Assembly: GCF_001536065.1 (NCBI RefSeq)
Contig: NZ_CZVW01000004.1
Location: 1-64,000, forward strand
Source of the DNA: Candidatus Chryseopegocella kryptomonas
GTDB taxonomy: Bacteria; Bacteroidota; Ignavibacteria; Kryptoniales; Kryptoniaceae
Direction of reading: 5' to 3'
Length of the DNA: 64,000 nt
The first letter of the stretch is position 1. Every line of letters starts with the position of its first letter. Shown here one piece after another: positions 18,138-27,243 of the stretch. The notes under the pieces are model-generated. The model was not told the origin of the DNA. It saw only the letters and a program-made list of their open reading frames with translations, and searched no databases. The position numbers and the translations under genes were made by a program.

Positions 18138-19006
18138 AACATAACTTCAAGCGAGACGAAGACAAAATATCCCGTGCTCACCAAACTGTTTATATTGTTG
18201 AAGGCAAAATTAACTTTTGAGAGATCATTCGCTGAAACGATCTTGTGCTGGTAAATCAAAAGAACGCCTATCAAGATCAATCCAATCGTGTAAATTGTCC
18301 CAAGATTTAGGATATATTTTAAAGCGACGAAAGACAGAAATGTTAAGAGATGAATTGTAGATGAAATTTTTAAAGCTTTTTCAATCCCGAATTTTTGAGG
18401 TATTGAATAAAGACCATGTTTTAGGTCAAACTCATAATCCTGACACGCATAGATTATATCTGAAGCGGAAATCCAAGTCAAAACTGCAAACCCGAGAACA
18501 ATTGGAGCTAAATCAAATCTTCCTGCTATTGCAAGCCATGCCCCGACAGGAGCAAGCCCGAGAGAAACCCCAAGAAAAAGATGTGAAAACCATGTAAATC
18601 TTTTGGTAAATGAATAAAAGAAAACCACAGCAAGTGCCACAGGCGAAAGATAAAAGCAAAGTTTGTTAAGTTTATACGATGCGTAAACGAAAAGAGCAGA
18701 GAAAAAAATTATAAAAACAATGGCTTCAAATGTCGTTATCTTTCCAGATGGAAGTTCCCTGTTCTTTGTTCTTGGGTTTAACGCATCAAATTTTTTATCA
18801 ACAACTCTATTAAACCCCATTGCTGAACTTCGTGCCCCAACCATTGCAACAAGAATCCAAAACAATTTTTCGGCTGTAACTCTGTAATGAAGTGAAGCAA
18901 AGACAACGCTTGAAAGTGCAAATGGAAGAGCAAAAAGAGTGTGAGAAAATTTTATCATCCTACCGTAAGTTATCAGCTTATCAATCAGCGCCTTCGGATT
19001 CATCAT
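18134..19006 (-). CDS. UbiA-family prenyltransferase (4-hydroxybenzoate/futalosine-route type)
   Basis: This integral membrane enzyme attaches a polyprenyl chain to an aromatic acid in quinone synthesis. It has about eight to nine hydrophobic helices and both Asp-rich motifs: [13 protein letters not shown] and YACQDYEFD. The [17 protein letters not shown] start resembles prenyltransferases (MqnP type) of the futalosine menaquinone pathway, so that role is my best guess; no other mqn gene is visible. I use the first ATG (19006), which overlaps the regulator gene by 26 bp. A TTG at 19033 would lengthen the overlap. Confidence 0.82.
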   Translation of the reverse strand: MMNPKALIDKLITYGRMIKFSHTLFALPFALSSVVFASLHYRVTAEKLFWILVAMVGARSSAMGFNRVVDKKFDALNPRTKNRELPSGKITTFEAIVFIIFFSALFVYASYKLNKLCFYLSPVALAVVFFYSFTKRFTWFSHLFLGVSLGLAPVGAWLAIAGRFDLAPIVLGFAVLTWISASDIIYACQDYEFDLKHGLYSIPQKFGIEKALKISSTIHLLTFLSFVALKYILNLGTIYTIGLILIGVLLIYQHKIVSANDLSKVNFAFNNINSLVSTGYFVFVSLEVMF

Positions 19007-20405
19007 CTTCAACCGTGTTTTCAGGTTCTTCAAGTTTATATTCTTCTATTTTCCTGTAAAGCGTTCTTCTGTCAATCCCGAGAATTTTTGCTGCGTTTGA
19101 TTTGTGCCATCCGGTTTCTCTTAAAACTTTCAAAATATATCTTTTTTCAAGCTCTTCAAGCGTTATCTTTTCACCAAGTGTAAGCTCTTCAACGATGTTT
19201 TCAGCTTTGCAAACTCTTATATGAGGTGGCAAATCATCAACTTTGATTTCATCACTTGTTGATAAAACCACAAGTCGTTCAATTAAATTTTCAAGTTCTC
19301 TCACATTCCCAGGCCAAGAATACTTCATCAAACAGGCAAGCGCCTCACGAGATATTTTTATATTCGGTCTTCCCGCTTCTTCGCCATATTTCTTCAAAAA
19401 ATACTCAACAAGAAGCGGTATATCCTCAACCCTTTCCCTTAACTCTGGAAGATAAATCGGTATGACATTCAAACGATAAAACAAATCCTCGCGAAATGTT
19501 CCTTCTTTAACTGCTTTTTCAAGGTCTTTATGCGTAGCTGCTATAACACGAACATCAACTTTTTTAGGTTTATCGCTTCCAACCGCTCTTATCTCTTTAT
19601 CTTCAAGAACTCTTAAAAGTTTTGCTTGCATCGCCAAAGACATATCACCAACTTCATCAAGAAATATCGTCCCACCGTTTGCTTCTTCAAAAAGTCCTTT
19701 TCTTGAGCTTACAGCTCCCGTGAATGCTCCTTTTTCGTGACCGAAAAGTTCTGATTCAAGCAAACTTTCGGGAATTGCGCTACAATTTACAGCAACGAAA
19801 GGTTTATCTCTGCGCGGGCTGTTGTAATGAATTGCTTTTGCAACAAGCTCTTTACCTGTCCCGCTCTTCCCATAAATTATTACATTGCTATTTGTGTTCG
19901 CAACTTGCTTTATCAGTTGAAAAACTTTTTGCATCTGCGGACTTTTTCCGATGATATTTCCAAAAGAGTATTTCTGTTGAACTTCTCTTAGTAAAAATTC
20001 AAGCTCTTTTTTAAGTGAAATTCTTTCCGCTGCTCGTTCAATTATCAAAATGAATTCCTCCATATTAAACGGCTTTATGATGTAATCATATGCTCCGAGC
20101 TTCATTGATTCAACTGCTGAACTAACGGTTGCAAACGCAGTGATCATAATTACGATTGTGTCAGGTGCAGTTGATTTCACCTGCTTTAAAATCTCAAGCC
20201 CATTTATTTCAGGCATATTTATATCCGTCACAACTATATCAAAACCATCGCTGGAAAATTTTTCAAGTGCTTCCTTCGGTCTTGGCGATGTCTCAACAAT
20301 GTATCCTCGCTTTGTTAAAACCTTCTTCAAAAGCTCAAGCATTTTGACATCATCATCAACAACTAAAATTTTGATGCTATGTGCTCCCAGGTTCTCCTCC
20401 ATCAT
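18981..20405 (-). CDS. NtrC-family sigma54-dependent response regulator
   Basis: This is a cytoplasmic transcription activator for sigma54 promoters. It has a receiver domain (phospho-acceptor D61 in VVTDINMP), an AAA+ domain with Walker A GKSGTGKE, the sigma54-contacting GAFTGA loop and the GGTIFLDEVG Walker B. A Fis-type HTH follows near the C-terminus (SNAAKILGIDRRTLYRKIEEY). The start is the ATGATG at 20405, nine bases after a perfect AAGGAGG that lies inside the kinase gene; farther upstream starts would prepend unrelated residues. It overlaps the upstream sensor kinase by 29 bp and is surely its partner. Confidence 0.93.
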   Translation of the reverse strand: MMEENLGAHSIKILVVDDDVKMLELLKKVLTKRGYIVETSPRPKEALEKFSSDGFDIVVTDINMPEINGLEILKQVKSTAPDTIVIMITAFATVSSAVESMKLGAYDYIIKPFNMEEFILIIERAAERISLKKELEFLLREVQQKYSFGNIIGKSPQMQKVFQLIKQVANTNSNVIIYGKSGTGKELVAKAIHYNSPRRDKPFVAVNCSAIPESLLESELFGHEKGAFTGAVSSRKGLFEEANGGTIFLDEVGDMSLAMQAKLLRVLEDKEIRAVGSDKPKKVDVRVIAATHKDLEKAVKEGTFREDLFYRLNVIPIYLPELRERVEDIPLLVEYFLKKYGEEAGRPNIKISREALACLMKYSWPGNVRELENLIERLVVLSTSDEIKVDDLPPHIRVCKAENIVEELTLGEKITLEELEKRYILKVLRETGWHKSNAAKILGIDRRTLYRKIEEYKLEEPENTVEDDESEGAD

Positions 20406-21654
20406 CTTGCTCATCCTCCTTTGTTGTGTATGTTGGGAATTTAACAGTGAAAACTGTTCCCTTTCCAGGCGTGCTTTCAACCTCTATTTTACCACGATGC
20501 TCATCCGTAATTCTTTTGCTCACAGCAAGCCCAAGCCCTGTTCCTTTTCCAGCTTCTTTCGTCGTAAAAAACGGCTCAAAAATTTTATCAAGATGTTCAG
20601 GCAAAATTCCAACACCGTTGTCTTTGAATTTTATATTCACATATCCATCCCTCGCAAATGTCTCAATCTCTATCAACCCGTTTTCATTTATCGCTTGAAT
20701 TGCATTCACAATTATGTTCAAAAAAACTTGATGAATCTGCGAACAATCAGCCCAGATATAAGGAAGATCGTCGCTAAATTTTAAATTCAACTTTATATTT
20801 GATTTCTCAAATTGATGTCTCAAAAGCTCAACAACATGAGCAATCTCCTTATTAACATCAACCTTCTTGTAATTTGGTTTTCTCGGTCTGGCAAATTCAA
20901 GAAGCTGTTTTATAAGATTTGCTATTCTCTCCGCCTGCGAAATTATCGTCTCAAGCTCCTCCTTGTAAGGATTATCTTCACCCATCTCCATCATAATGTA
21001 CTCAGCATTCCCAGAGATCACATTTAACGGCGTCCCAATCTCATGAGCAATTCCAGCTGCAATCTGACCTATCAAAGCAAGTTTGTCAGAATGTTGAATT
21101 TGCTTTTCAAGCTCTTTAACTTTCGTCACATCCTTAACAATTGCAATGCTCCCAAGAATTTCGCCACTTTCATCTTTTATCAAACTTCGCGATAGATTAA
21201 CAATTATTCTCCTTCCGTCCTTTGTGATTCTTTCCGTCTCATAATTCTCAATATATCCACGTCTCAATGTCTCCTCAAACAACCACTCAAGTTCTCCCTT
21301 CTCTCTTAACTCTTGCGGTATGATTGGGTCAACTGTCTTACCAAGCATTTCCTCCGCCGTATAACCAAAAATCCTTTCAGCGCCCTTGTTCCAGAAAAAA
21401 ATTTTATAATCGTTGTCAAGAGCTATGACTGCATCGGAATAATTTTGAATTATTGAATGCAAAACTCTCTCGTGAACCGAGCGACCTTTCTTGGCAAGTT
21501 CAATTACCTTGTGAATGTATTTTATCAAAATTTCGTGGATCTTTTCAATATCTTCACGCTTGATTGAAGAAAAATTTGAAGATAGTTCCTCTCTCAAAGA
21601 TTTATCTATTTCCTCCAGAAACTCCTCAATTTGGCTAAGAATTCGCTGTTCCAT
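20377..21654 (-). CDS. Cytoplasmic PAS sensor histidine kinase (NtrB-like)
   Basis: This 425-residue kinase pairs with the NtrC-type regulator encoded just downstream. It has no membrane helix: an N-terminal coiled coil (about 1-60), one PAS domain (about 65-180), a dimerisation helix with phospho-acceptor H204 in GIAHEIGTPLN, and an ATPase domain. The N box is NIIVNAIQAINENG and the G boxes are DNGVGI and GKGTGLGLAVS. The HEIGTP box is typical of NtrB/AtoS-type kinases. The signal is presumably intracellular and is unknown. Confidence 0.93.
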   Translation of the reverse strand: MEQRILSQIEEFLEEIDKSLREELSSNFSSIKREDIEKIHEILIKYIHKVIELAKKGRSVHERVLHSIIQNYSDAVIALDNDYKIFFWNKGAERIFGYTAEEMLGKTVDPIIPQELREKGELEWLFEETLRRGYIENYETERITKDGRRIIVNLSRSLIKDESGEILGSIAIVKDVTKVKELEKQIQHSDKLALIGQIAAGIAHEIGTPLNVISGNAEYIMMEMGEDNPYKEELETIISQAERIANLIKQLLEFARPRKPNYKKVDVNKEIAHVVELLRHQFEKSNIKLNLKFSDDLPYIWADCSQIHQVFLNIIVNAIQAINENGLIEIETFARDGYVNIKFKDNGVGILPEHLDKIFEPFFTTKEAGKGTGLGLAVSKRITDEHRGKIEVESTPGKGTVFTVKFPTYTTKEDEQDDGGEPGST

Positions 21655-21684
21655 AGTTCAACAAAGTTTAAATTTTTCGTTTTA

Positions 21685-21713
21685 AAGTTACGAACAACTG
21701 CTTTAAAAATCAA
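21685..21713 (-). promoter_or_regulatory. Sigma70-type promoter for the PAS kinase-NtrC pair
   Basis: Minus strand TTGATT (21713-21708), 17 bp, TAACTT (21690-21685), about 30 bp before the kinase ATG. The -10 is a weaker match than others in the window. Confidence 0.4.
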
Positions 21714-21801
21714 TTTTTAAAAGCAAAACAAACCAAGATCCAACAACCGCCCTATCCAGATGCCAGTTTCTCAAAAGTCCAAAAATCTTGACACTTGACA
21801 T
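21703..21801 (-). other. Small open frame, possible remnant of an outer-membrane protein C-terminus
   Basis: A 32-codon ATG frame on the minus strand reads through GLLRNWHLDRAVVGSWF and ends with LLLKIDF and a TAA. The alternating hydrophobic pattern with terminal Phe resembles the last strands of an outer-membrane barrel. It could be the fossil 3' end of a lost gene, or chance. It overlaps the promoters of both flanking genes, which argues against a current coding role. Confidence 0.2.
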
Positions 21802-21816
21802 AAGATTTGGTAAATT
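21788..21816 (+). promoter_or_regulatory. Sigma70-type promoter for the peptidase-amidase run
   Basis: TTGACA (21788-21793), 17 bp, TAAATT (21811-21816), 26 bp before the peptidase ATG. A second TTGACA follows immediately at 21795-21800, giving a tandem -35. Confidence 0.6.
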
Positions 21817-21842
21817 ATCAAAAAACTAATTGAGGTTTTGCA

Positions 21843-22883
21843 ATGATTAGATTTATTCCGTTGCTTTTCGGAATGTCAATTCTTTTAACCTCTTGCTCAA
21901 AGGAGGGAAAGACGCCTTCACTTAAAGATTATTTTAAGAGCGAAGAAAAAGGAGTGAAAACGGGCGGAATAAAGTTAATTTCAATAGAAACGCCAAGGGG
22001 AACTTTCAAGGTCTGGACGAAAAGATTTGGAAATAATCCGAGAATTAAACTTTTGTTTTTGCACGGCGGACCTGGCTCAACACACGAATACTGGGAATGC
22101 GCCGAAAGTTTCCTCCCACAGGAAGGAATAGAATTTATCTACTACGACCAGCTCGGCTCGTGGTATTCAGATCAACCCGATGATAGCTCACTCTGGGTAA
22201 CGGAAAGATTCGTTGAAGAACTTGAACAAGTGAGAAAAGCTCTTGGGCTCAACAAAGATAACTTCTATCTGCTCGGTCATTCCTGGGGCGGAATTTTAGC
22301 AATGGAATATGCGCTCAAATATCAAGACAATCTTAAAGCATTGATCATCTCAAATATGATGTCAAGCTGTCCCGAATACGATAAATATGCAGATGAGGTT
22401 TTATCAAAAGACATACCGCCAGATGTCTTAAAACAAATACGAGAATTTGAAGCAAAAGGTGATTACAAAAATCCAAAATATATAGACTTGCTCTTGAAAC
22501 ATTACTATGTCAAACATGTTTTAAGAATGCCTGTTGAAGAATGGCCTGACCCTGTCGTTAGAGCTTTTAAACATACAAATGAAAAAATTTATGTCTTAAT
22601 GCAGGGACCAAGTGAATTTGGAATCTCGGGACGACTTGAAAAATGGGATAGGTCAAAAGATTTAAATAAAATCAAAGTCCCAACTCTCATCATCGGAGCA
22701 AAATATGACACGATGGACCCAGAACATATGAAATGGATGTCAACGCAGGTGCAAAACGGAAGTTATCTTTTCTGCCCAAACGGAAGCCATATGTGTATGT
22801 ATGACGACCAAGAAACTTACTTCAAAGGTTTGATCAAATTCATAAAAGAAGTTGATGCAGGGAAAACAAAGGTTGAATTTTAA
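21843..22883 (+). CDS. Proline iminopeptidase-like alpha/beta hydrolase, lipoprotein
   Basis: This peptidase family removes N-terminal proline or similar residues from short peptides. The 346-residue protein has a lipoprotein signal with lipobox LTSC at about 15-18, so it is periplasm-exposed and membrane-anchored. It carries the oxyanion motif LHGGPGSTHEYWE, the nucleophile elbow GHSWGG, and a likely catalytic Asp in AKYDTMDPE and His in PNGSHMCMY. HGGPG plus GHSWGG define the tricorn-factor F1/iminopeptidase group. Most cytosolic homologues lack the lipid anchor. It is the first gene of a five-gene run. Confidence 0.87.
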   Translation: MIRFIPLLFGMSILLTSCSKEGKTPSLKDYFKSEEKGVKTGGIKLISIETPRGTFKVWTKRFGNNPRIKLLFLHGGPGSTHEYWECAESFLPQEGIEFIYYDQLGSWYSDQPDDSSLWVTERFVEELEQVRKALGLNKDNFYLLGHSWGGILAMEYALKYQDNLKALIISNMMSSCPEYDKYADEVLSKDIPPDVLKQIREFEAKGDYKNPKYIDLLLKHYYVKHVLRMPVEEWPDPVVRAFKHTNEKIYVLMQGPSEFGISGRLEKWDRSKDLNKIKVPTLIIGAKYDTMDPEHMKWMSTQVQNGSYLFCPNGSHMCMYDDQETYFKGLIKFIKEVDAGKTKVEF

Positions 22884-22904
22884 AAAAATTTTGAGCTCAA
22901 CTTG

Positions 22905-24416
22905 ATGCGAAAATTTCTCAAATATATTTTGTTGTTTTTCATTGCGATTGAAATTTCAAAATCCGATGTCTTCAAAGTAAAAATAAACGACAAAGTTGAG
23001 CTCATCCCTGCCTTTCGTGAAGCAAGAACTCTTTACATTTCTCTTCCTGATTTGCTGAATCTTTTAAAAGTTGAATATACAGCTGACACTGTAAACGGTT
23101 TTATTCAATTCAAAATTTCAGACAACACCTTCAAACTTGTTTCCGAAAATCCGTTTATAGTCATTTCATCTGAAAACGAAACAAAAATCATTCAGCTCCC
23201 CGTTGAGGTCGTCTCGGGCGCAGGAAAAATTTTCGTCCCTGTTAAGTATTTTTCGGAAATTTTCAAACGTTATTTTCAAAATGAGTTCAATTTTGACGAA
23301 AAAAATAATTTAATCATTGCTTCAATCCCTGCTCCAAAGTCAATTGAACCCGCTTTCCCTGCCTTTGATGTTTATGATATTGCCATTGACAGAAGAAGCA
23401 ATGGCTATCTTTTGAGAATCAGAACCGCAAGAAAAATCAAAGATTATGAAATATGGCTTGGACAAAACAACTGGCTTTATATAACAATTGCAAACGCAAA
23501 AATTGACATCTCAAAAATAAAAAAATTATCCGCACCGAATCTCGTAAGCAAAATTGAAATAATACCATACGGTAGCTCAGTTCAACTATCTTTTAAACTC
23601 ATCCCGAAAATAAAACATTATGAAGTCATCGTTGACAAAGAGACAGATGACATACTCGTAGCGCTTTACACGAACGAAGCACGCTCAAACCTTGAAAATG
23701 TAAAAAAGAAATTTTTAATTGATGTTGTCGTAATTGACCCCGGGCATGGTGGCAAAGACCCCGGAGCAATCGGAGTTTATGGAACGCAGGAAAAAGATAT
23801 AACGCTTGCAATCGCAAAAAAATTGAAAACATTGATTGAAAAACTTGATGTCAAAGTTGTAATGACAAGAGACGAAGATGAATTCGTTGAACTGTATAAA
23901 AGAGGTCAAATTGCAAATTCAAACAATGGTAAACTTTTCATAAGTATTCACTGCAATTCTATGCCTTATAAACCGCACCCCGCAAGCGGATTTGAAGTTT
24001 ATATCCTCCGCCCCGGGAAAACTGAAGATGCCATCAGAATCGCAGAAAGAGAAAACGCAGTGATAAAACTTGAAGAAAACTATGAAGAAAGATACAAACA
24101 CTTAACAGATGAAAGTTACATTTTAACCGCAATGGCTCATAATGTTTATGTCAAAAACAGCGAAAGATTTGCGGAAATTTTGAATAACGAAGCGAAAAAT
24201 TCTTTGAACATAAGAGTAAATGGAGTAAGTCAAGCTGGTTTTTATGTTCTCGTTGGAGCATCAATGCCAAGCGTCTTGATTGAAACCGCCTATCTTTCAA
24301 ATCCACAGGATGAAAAATATCTTCGTAGCGAAACAAAACAATGGGAAATAGCAAGAACAATTTTCAACGCAGTTAAAAAATTTAAAGAAGAATATGAATC
24401 TTCAATCGCTGATTAA
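22905..24416 (+). CDS. N-acetylmuramoyl-L-alanine amidase (Amidase_3) with AMIN domain
   Basis: This periplasmic zinc amidase splits daughter-cell peptidoglycan. It has a signal peptide (1-22), a copper-amine-oxidase-N/AMIN-like region (about 25-260) and an Amidase_3 domain (about 280-495). The amidase motifs are VVIDPGHGGKDPGA, KDITLAIAKKL, SIHCNS and the catalytic Glu in VLIETAYLSN. The ATG at 22905 is preferred over the TTG three bases upstream. It resembles AmiC-type enzymes. The next gene overlaps its end by 23 bp. Confidence 0.92.
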   Translation: MRKFLKYILLFFIAIEISKSDVFKVKINDKVELIPAFREARTLYISLPDLLNLLKVEYTADTVNGFIQFKISDNTFKLVSENPFIVISSENETKIIQLPVEVVSGAGKIFVPVKYFSEIFKRYFQNEFNFDEKNNLIIASIPAPKSIEPAFPAFDVYDIAIDRRSNGYLLRIRTARKIKDYEIWLGQNNWLYITIANAKIDISKIKKLSAPNLVSKIEIIPYGSSVQLSFKLIPKIKHYEVIVDKETDDILVALYTNEARSNLENVKKKFLIDVVVIDPGHGGKDPGAIGVYGTQEKDITLAIAKKLKTLIEKLDVKVVMTRDEDEFVELYKRGQIANSNNGKLFISIHCNSMPYKPHPASGFEVYILRPGKTEDAIRIAERENAVIKLEENYEERYKHLTDESYILTAMAHNVYVKNSERFAEILNNEAKNSLNIRVNGVSQAGFYVLVGASMPSVLIETAYLSNPQDEKYLRSETKQWEIARTIFNAVKKFKEEYESSIAD

Positions 24417-24966
24417 ATATGTCCTTGTGTTGTTAACATTTTTGAATTCTGAAACATTTTCCGGAATAAAAGAAGCAATTAAATTTGCAAGAGAAGGACT
24501 TGAAAGAGCGGTTGAACTTGCACCAAAAGTTAAAAAGAGAAAATCGTTTGACAGCAGAAGTTTTTATCCCGGCGAAGCGAAAATCTTTTACAGGGTTTCA
24601 ATTAAAAGAGACACGACAAATGAAGTGATAATTAAATCAACCGGCTATTCAGAAATTGACGAAGCAAGTTTTGAAATAAAAATTTCAAACGCAGGAAAAA
24701 TTGAAAATCTTGAGAAAACACTTGTCTTAGCGTGGGAAATGCTTAACAGAAAAAGTTTTATAAAAGCTGAAAGAAAAACGGACAAAATAGAAACGAAGAT
24801 CGGCGGATATGATGTTGAGATAAATGTTAAGTTTGAGGGTTCAGAACAGGCTGAGGTAAAAATTGCAAAGATAAAGATAAAAGTTTCAAATCCAGATGAA
24901 AAATTTGAATCCGCAACAATTGAATCAATAAGAAGATACAAAGTTTCGGATGGAAGTTTCTTTTAA
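24394..24966 (+). CDS. Secreted protein of unknown function
   Basis: I do not recognise a family. The 190-residue protein has a hydrophobic signal sequence (about 7-23) and then a Lys/Glu-rich mature part predicted to be mostly beta strands, with alternating patterns such as EVIIKSTGYSEI and AEVKIAKIKIKV. There are no cysteines in the mature part and no lipobox. It starts inside the amidase gene (23-bp overlap), so it is probably translated together with it and may act in the periplasm or at the envelope. Confidence 0.7.
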   Translation: MNLQSLIKYVLVLLTFLNSETFSGIKEAIKFAREGLERAVELAPKVKKRKSFDSRSFYPGEAKIFYRVSIKRDTTNEVIIKSTGYSEIDEASFEIKISNAGKIENLEKTLVLAWEMLNRKSFIKAERKTDKIETKIGGYDVEINVKFEGSEQAEVKIAKIKIKVSNPDEKFESATIESIRRYKVSDGSFF

Positions 24967-24987
24967 AAACAAAATCACTTTTGAGAA

Positions 24988-26211
24988 ATGAACACAATCG
25001 GCGTAGTCGGAGCAGGAAGAATGGGAAGCGGAATAGCGCAAGTTATGGCTCAAGCAGGTTATGATGTTATTCTTTTTGACATATCAAACGAAACATTGCA
25101 AAATGCTCTTGAAAACATCAAAAGACACCTTCAAAGAGCGCTTGAACTTGGAACAATTAAGAAAGAGCAACTTCAAGGCATTCTCACCAAGATTCACCCA
25201 ACCACGAAGTTAAAACATTTCATAAGCGCAGACATAGTTTTTGAAGCAGTGATTGAAGATATTGAAGTTAAAAGAAAAATTTTTCACGAACTTGATGATA
25301 GATGCAATCCTACGACTATACTTGCAACGAACACATCTTCTCTATCAGTTACAAAGATCGCATCCGTTACGGAAAATCCATACAGAGTCATCGGAACGCA
25401 CTTTTTCAATCCACCGTATGTTTTAAAACTTGTTGAAGTTGTAAAAGCGCAGCACACATCCGATGATACAGTTGAAAAAACCGTTAGCTTCCTCAAAAGC
25501 ATTGGTCATTCTCCAATAGTTGTGAAAGATTCCCCTGGCTTTATCGTCAATAGAATTTCACGGCATTTTTATCTTGAACCGCTGAGAGCTTATGAAATTG
25601 GACTTGCGGGAATTGAAGAAATTGATTCTGCTTTTAAACTTTTCGGACTTGAAATGGGTCCCTTTGAAGTGATTGATTATGTCGGAGTTGATGTGAATTA
25701 TATTGTTTCAAGATCAATCTATGAAAGATTTAATTTTGAAGAAAGGTTCAGACCTGTGGCTTTTCAAACGAAACTTGTTGAAGCGGGTCTTCTCGGAAGG
25801 AAAACGAATTCAGGATTTTATTACTATGTTGGGAAAGAGAAAAAACTTCAAGATTTTTTCAAAAGAGAGAAAATAAATTACAAATTCAGCAAAAAATTCT
25901 TAAATCTTGCGGATACAATCTGCAAAAAAATTTTGAGCCAAAAAGATAACCTCAACGATTCACAAAAAATTGTTGTCGCTTTGACAGTATCAATGATTAT
26001 AAACGAAGCATATTACGCTTTGATGGAAAATCTTGCTCTTGAAGACGACATAAATCTTGCATTCCGACTCGTTAAGTTTCCAGCAGGACCATTTGAACTT
26101 GCTGAACAAATCGGATTGAAAAATGTTTTCAACTTTCTAAATCTCGCAAGGGAAGAGCTTTTATCCGAAAGATATAAACCTGCTCTTTTACTTGCAAAAA
26201 AATTAAGTTGA
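24988..26211 (+). CDS. 3-hydroxyacyl-CoA dehydrogenase (3-hydroxybutyryl-CoA dehydrogenase type)
   Basis: This NAD-dependent enzyme oxidises 3-hydroxyacyl-CoA in beta-oxidation or runs in reverse in butyrate-type metabolism. The 407-residue protein has the Rossmann motif GVVGAGRMGSGIAQ, the ATNTSSLSVTKIA strand, the catalytic-His segment GTHFFNPPYVLKLVEV and GFIVNRI. Two C-terminal 3HCDH domains follow (about 185-280 and 320-405), the second partly diverged. It is longer than the 280-residue Hbd enzymes, resembling PaaH-like forms. No thiolase or crotonase lies nearby. Confidence 0.9.
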   Translation: MNTIGVVGAGRMGSGIAQVMAQAGYDVILFDISNETLQNALENIKRHLQRALELGTIKKEQLQGILTKIHPTTKLKHFISADIVFEAVIEDIEVKRKIFHELDDRCNPTTILATNTSSLSVTKIASVTENPYRVIGTHFFNPPYVLKLVEVVKAQHTSDDTVEKTVSFLKSIGHSPIVVKDSPGFIVNRISRHFYLEPLRAYEIGLAGIEEIDSAFKLFGLEMGPFEVIDYVGVDVNYIVSRSIYERFNFEERFRPVAFQTKLVEAGLLGRKTNSGFYYYVGKEKKLQDFFKREKINYKFSKKFLNLADTICKKILSQKDNLNDSQKIVVALTVSMIINEAYYALMENLALEDDINLAFRLVKFPAGPFELAEQIGLKNVFNFLNLAREELLSERYKPALLLAKKLS

Positions 26212-26215
26212 AAAA

Positions 26216-27241
26216 ATGTTAAGCGCATTTTTGACAAACTTTAAAACGATTGAGCTCAAAGATGTTGAAATTCCAGAGCCATCTGATGGCGAAGTCGTTA
26301 TAAAAGTTCAATCCGCTCTAACTTGTGGGACTGATCTTAAAATGTATCTGCGTGGGCATCCCAAGTTTAACTTCCCGATGCTTTTCGGACACGAATGCTC
26401 GGGAATAATTTACAAGGTTGGGCATGGTGTCAAGAACTTTAAAGAAGGTGATGAAGTAATGTTTGCAAACTCTGCATCCTGCGGTGAATGTTATTACTGC
26501 AAGCGTGGCGATGAAAATTTATGCGTAAATCTTTTTGAAAGCATCTTCTTTGGGGCTTACTCCGAATTCGCAAAAGTTCCAGCAAGAATTGTCGGGAAAA
26601 ATATGTTTCATAAACCGAAAAATCTTTCCTTCACACAGTCAGCATTTCTTGAACCAACTTCATGCGTTATGAATGGGATAAGAAATTTAAATGTGCGTGA
26701 TGGTGATTTTGTCCTGATAATAGGTGATGGGGCAATTGGCTTAATTTTTGCTCTGGCAATTAAAAAACTTTTAAATGTCAACTTAATCGTTGCTGGAAAA
26801 CACGCAGAGCGTCTTGCGGTTGCGAAAAAATTCGGTGCTGATTTCATCTTGAATTCTTCTGAAAATGAATTTGAAGAAAAATTAAATGAAATCACATTTG
26901 GCATCGGACCAAATGCAATAATTGAATGCACGGGAAAACCAGAGGTATGGGAGAAAAGCGTTGAACTTGTCTCAAAAGGTGGTGAAGTTATCTTGTTCGG
27001 TGGTTGCCCAGCAGGAACAAAAGTAAATTTTGATGCAACGAGAATCCACTACGATCAAATAACAATAAAAGGAATTTTCCATTTCACATCAAAAGATGTG
27101 AAAAAAGCTTACAATTTTTTAAGCGACAATTCAACAGAACTAATTGAGCTTGTTTCAAGAAAATACCGATTAAATCAAATTCAAGAAGCGTTTGAGCGCC
27201 TTGCTGTGCGTGATGGAATAAAGTATGAGATAAACCCGTGA
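26216..27241 (+). CDS. Zinc-dependent medium-chain alcohol/polyol dehydrogenase
   Basis: This MDR-family oxidoreductase has 341 residues. The catalytic zinc ligands are visible as C in LTCGTDLK, HE in FGHECSG, and a later E in FLEPTSC. The structural zinc lobe is CGECYYCKRGDENLC with four cysteines. The cofactor fold has GDGAIGLIFA. It resembles sorbitol or threonine dehydrogenases, but the substrate cannot be named. It starts 4 bp after the hydroxyacyl-CoA dehydrogenase and ends 3 bp from the convergent idi gene. A paralogue lies at 27869-28894. Confidence 0.88.
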   Translation: MLSAFLTNFKTIELKDVEIPEPSDGEVVIKVQSALTCGTDLKMYLRGHPKFNFPMLFGHECSGIIYKVGHGVKNFKEGDEVMFANSASCGECYYCKRGDENLCVNLFESIFFGAYSEFAKVPARIVGKNMFHKPKNLSFTQSAFLEPTSCVMNGIRNLNVRDGDFVLIIGDGAIGLIFALAIKKLLNVNLIVAGKHAERLAVAKKFGADFILNSSENEFEEKLNEITFGIGPNAIIECTGKPEVWEKSVELVSKGGEVILFGGCPAGTKVNFDATRIHYDQITIKGIFHFTSKDVKKAYNFLSDNSTELIELVSRKYRLNQIQEAFERLAVRDGIKYEINP

Positions 27242-27243
27242 AA

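Noticed and set aside
20140-20784. 214-codon plus-strand open frame
   Set aside because: It lies antisense across the 3' end of a histidine kinase and the receiver of its partner; both have intact motifs on the other strand.
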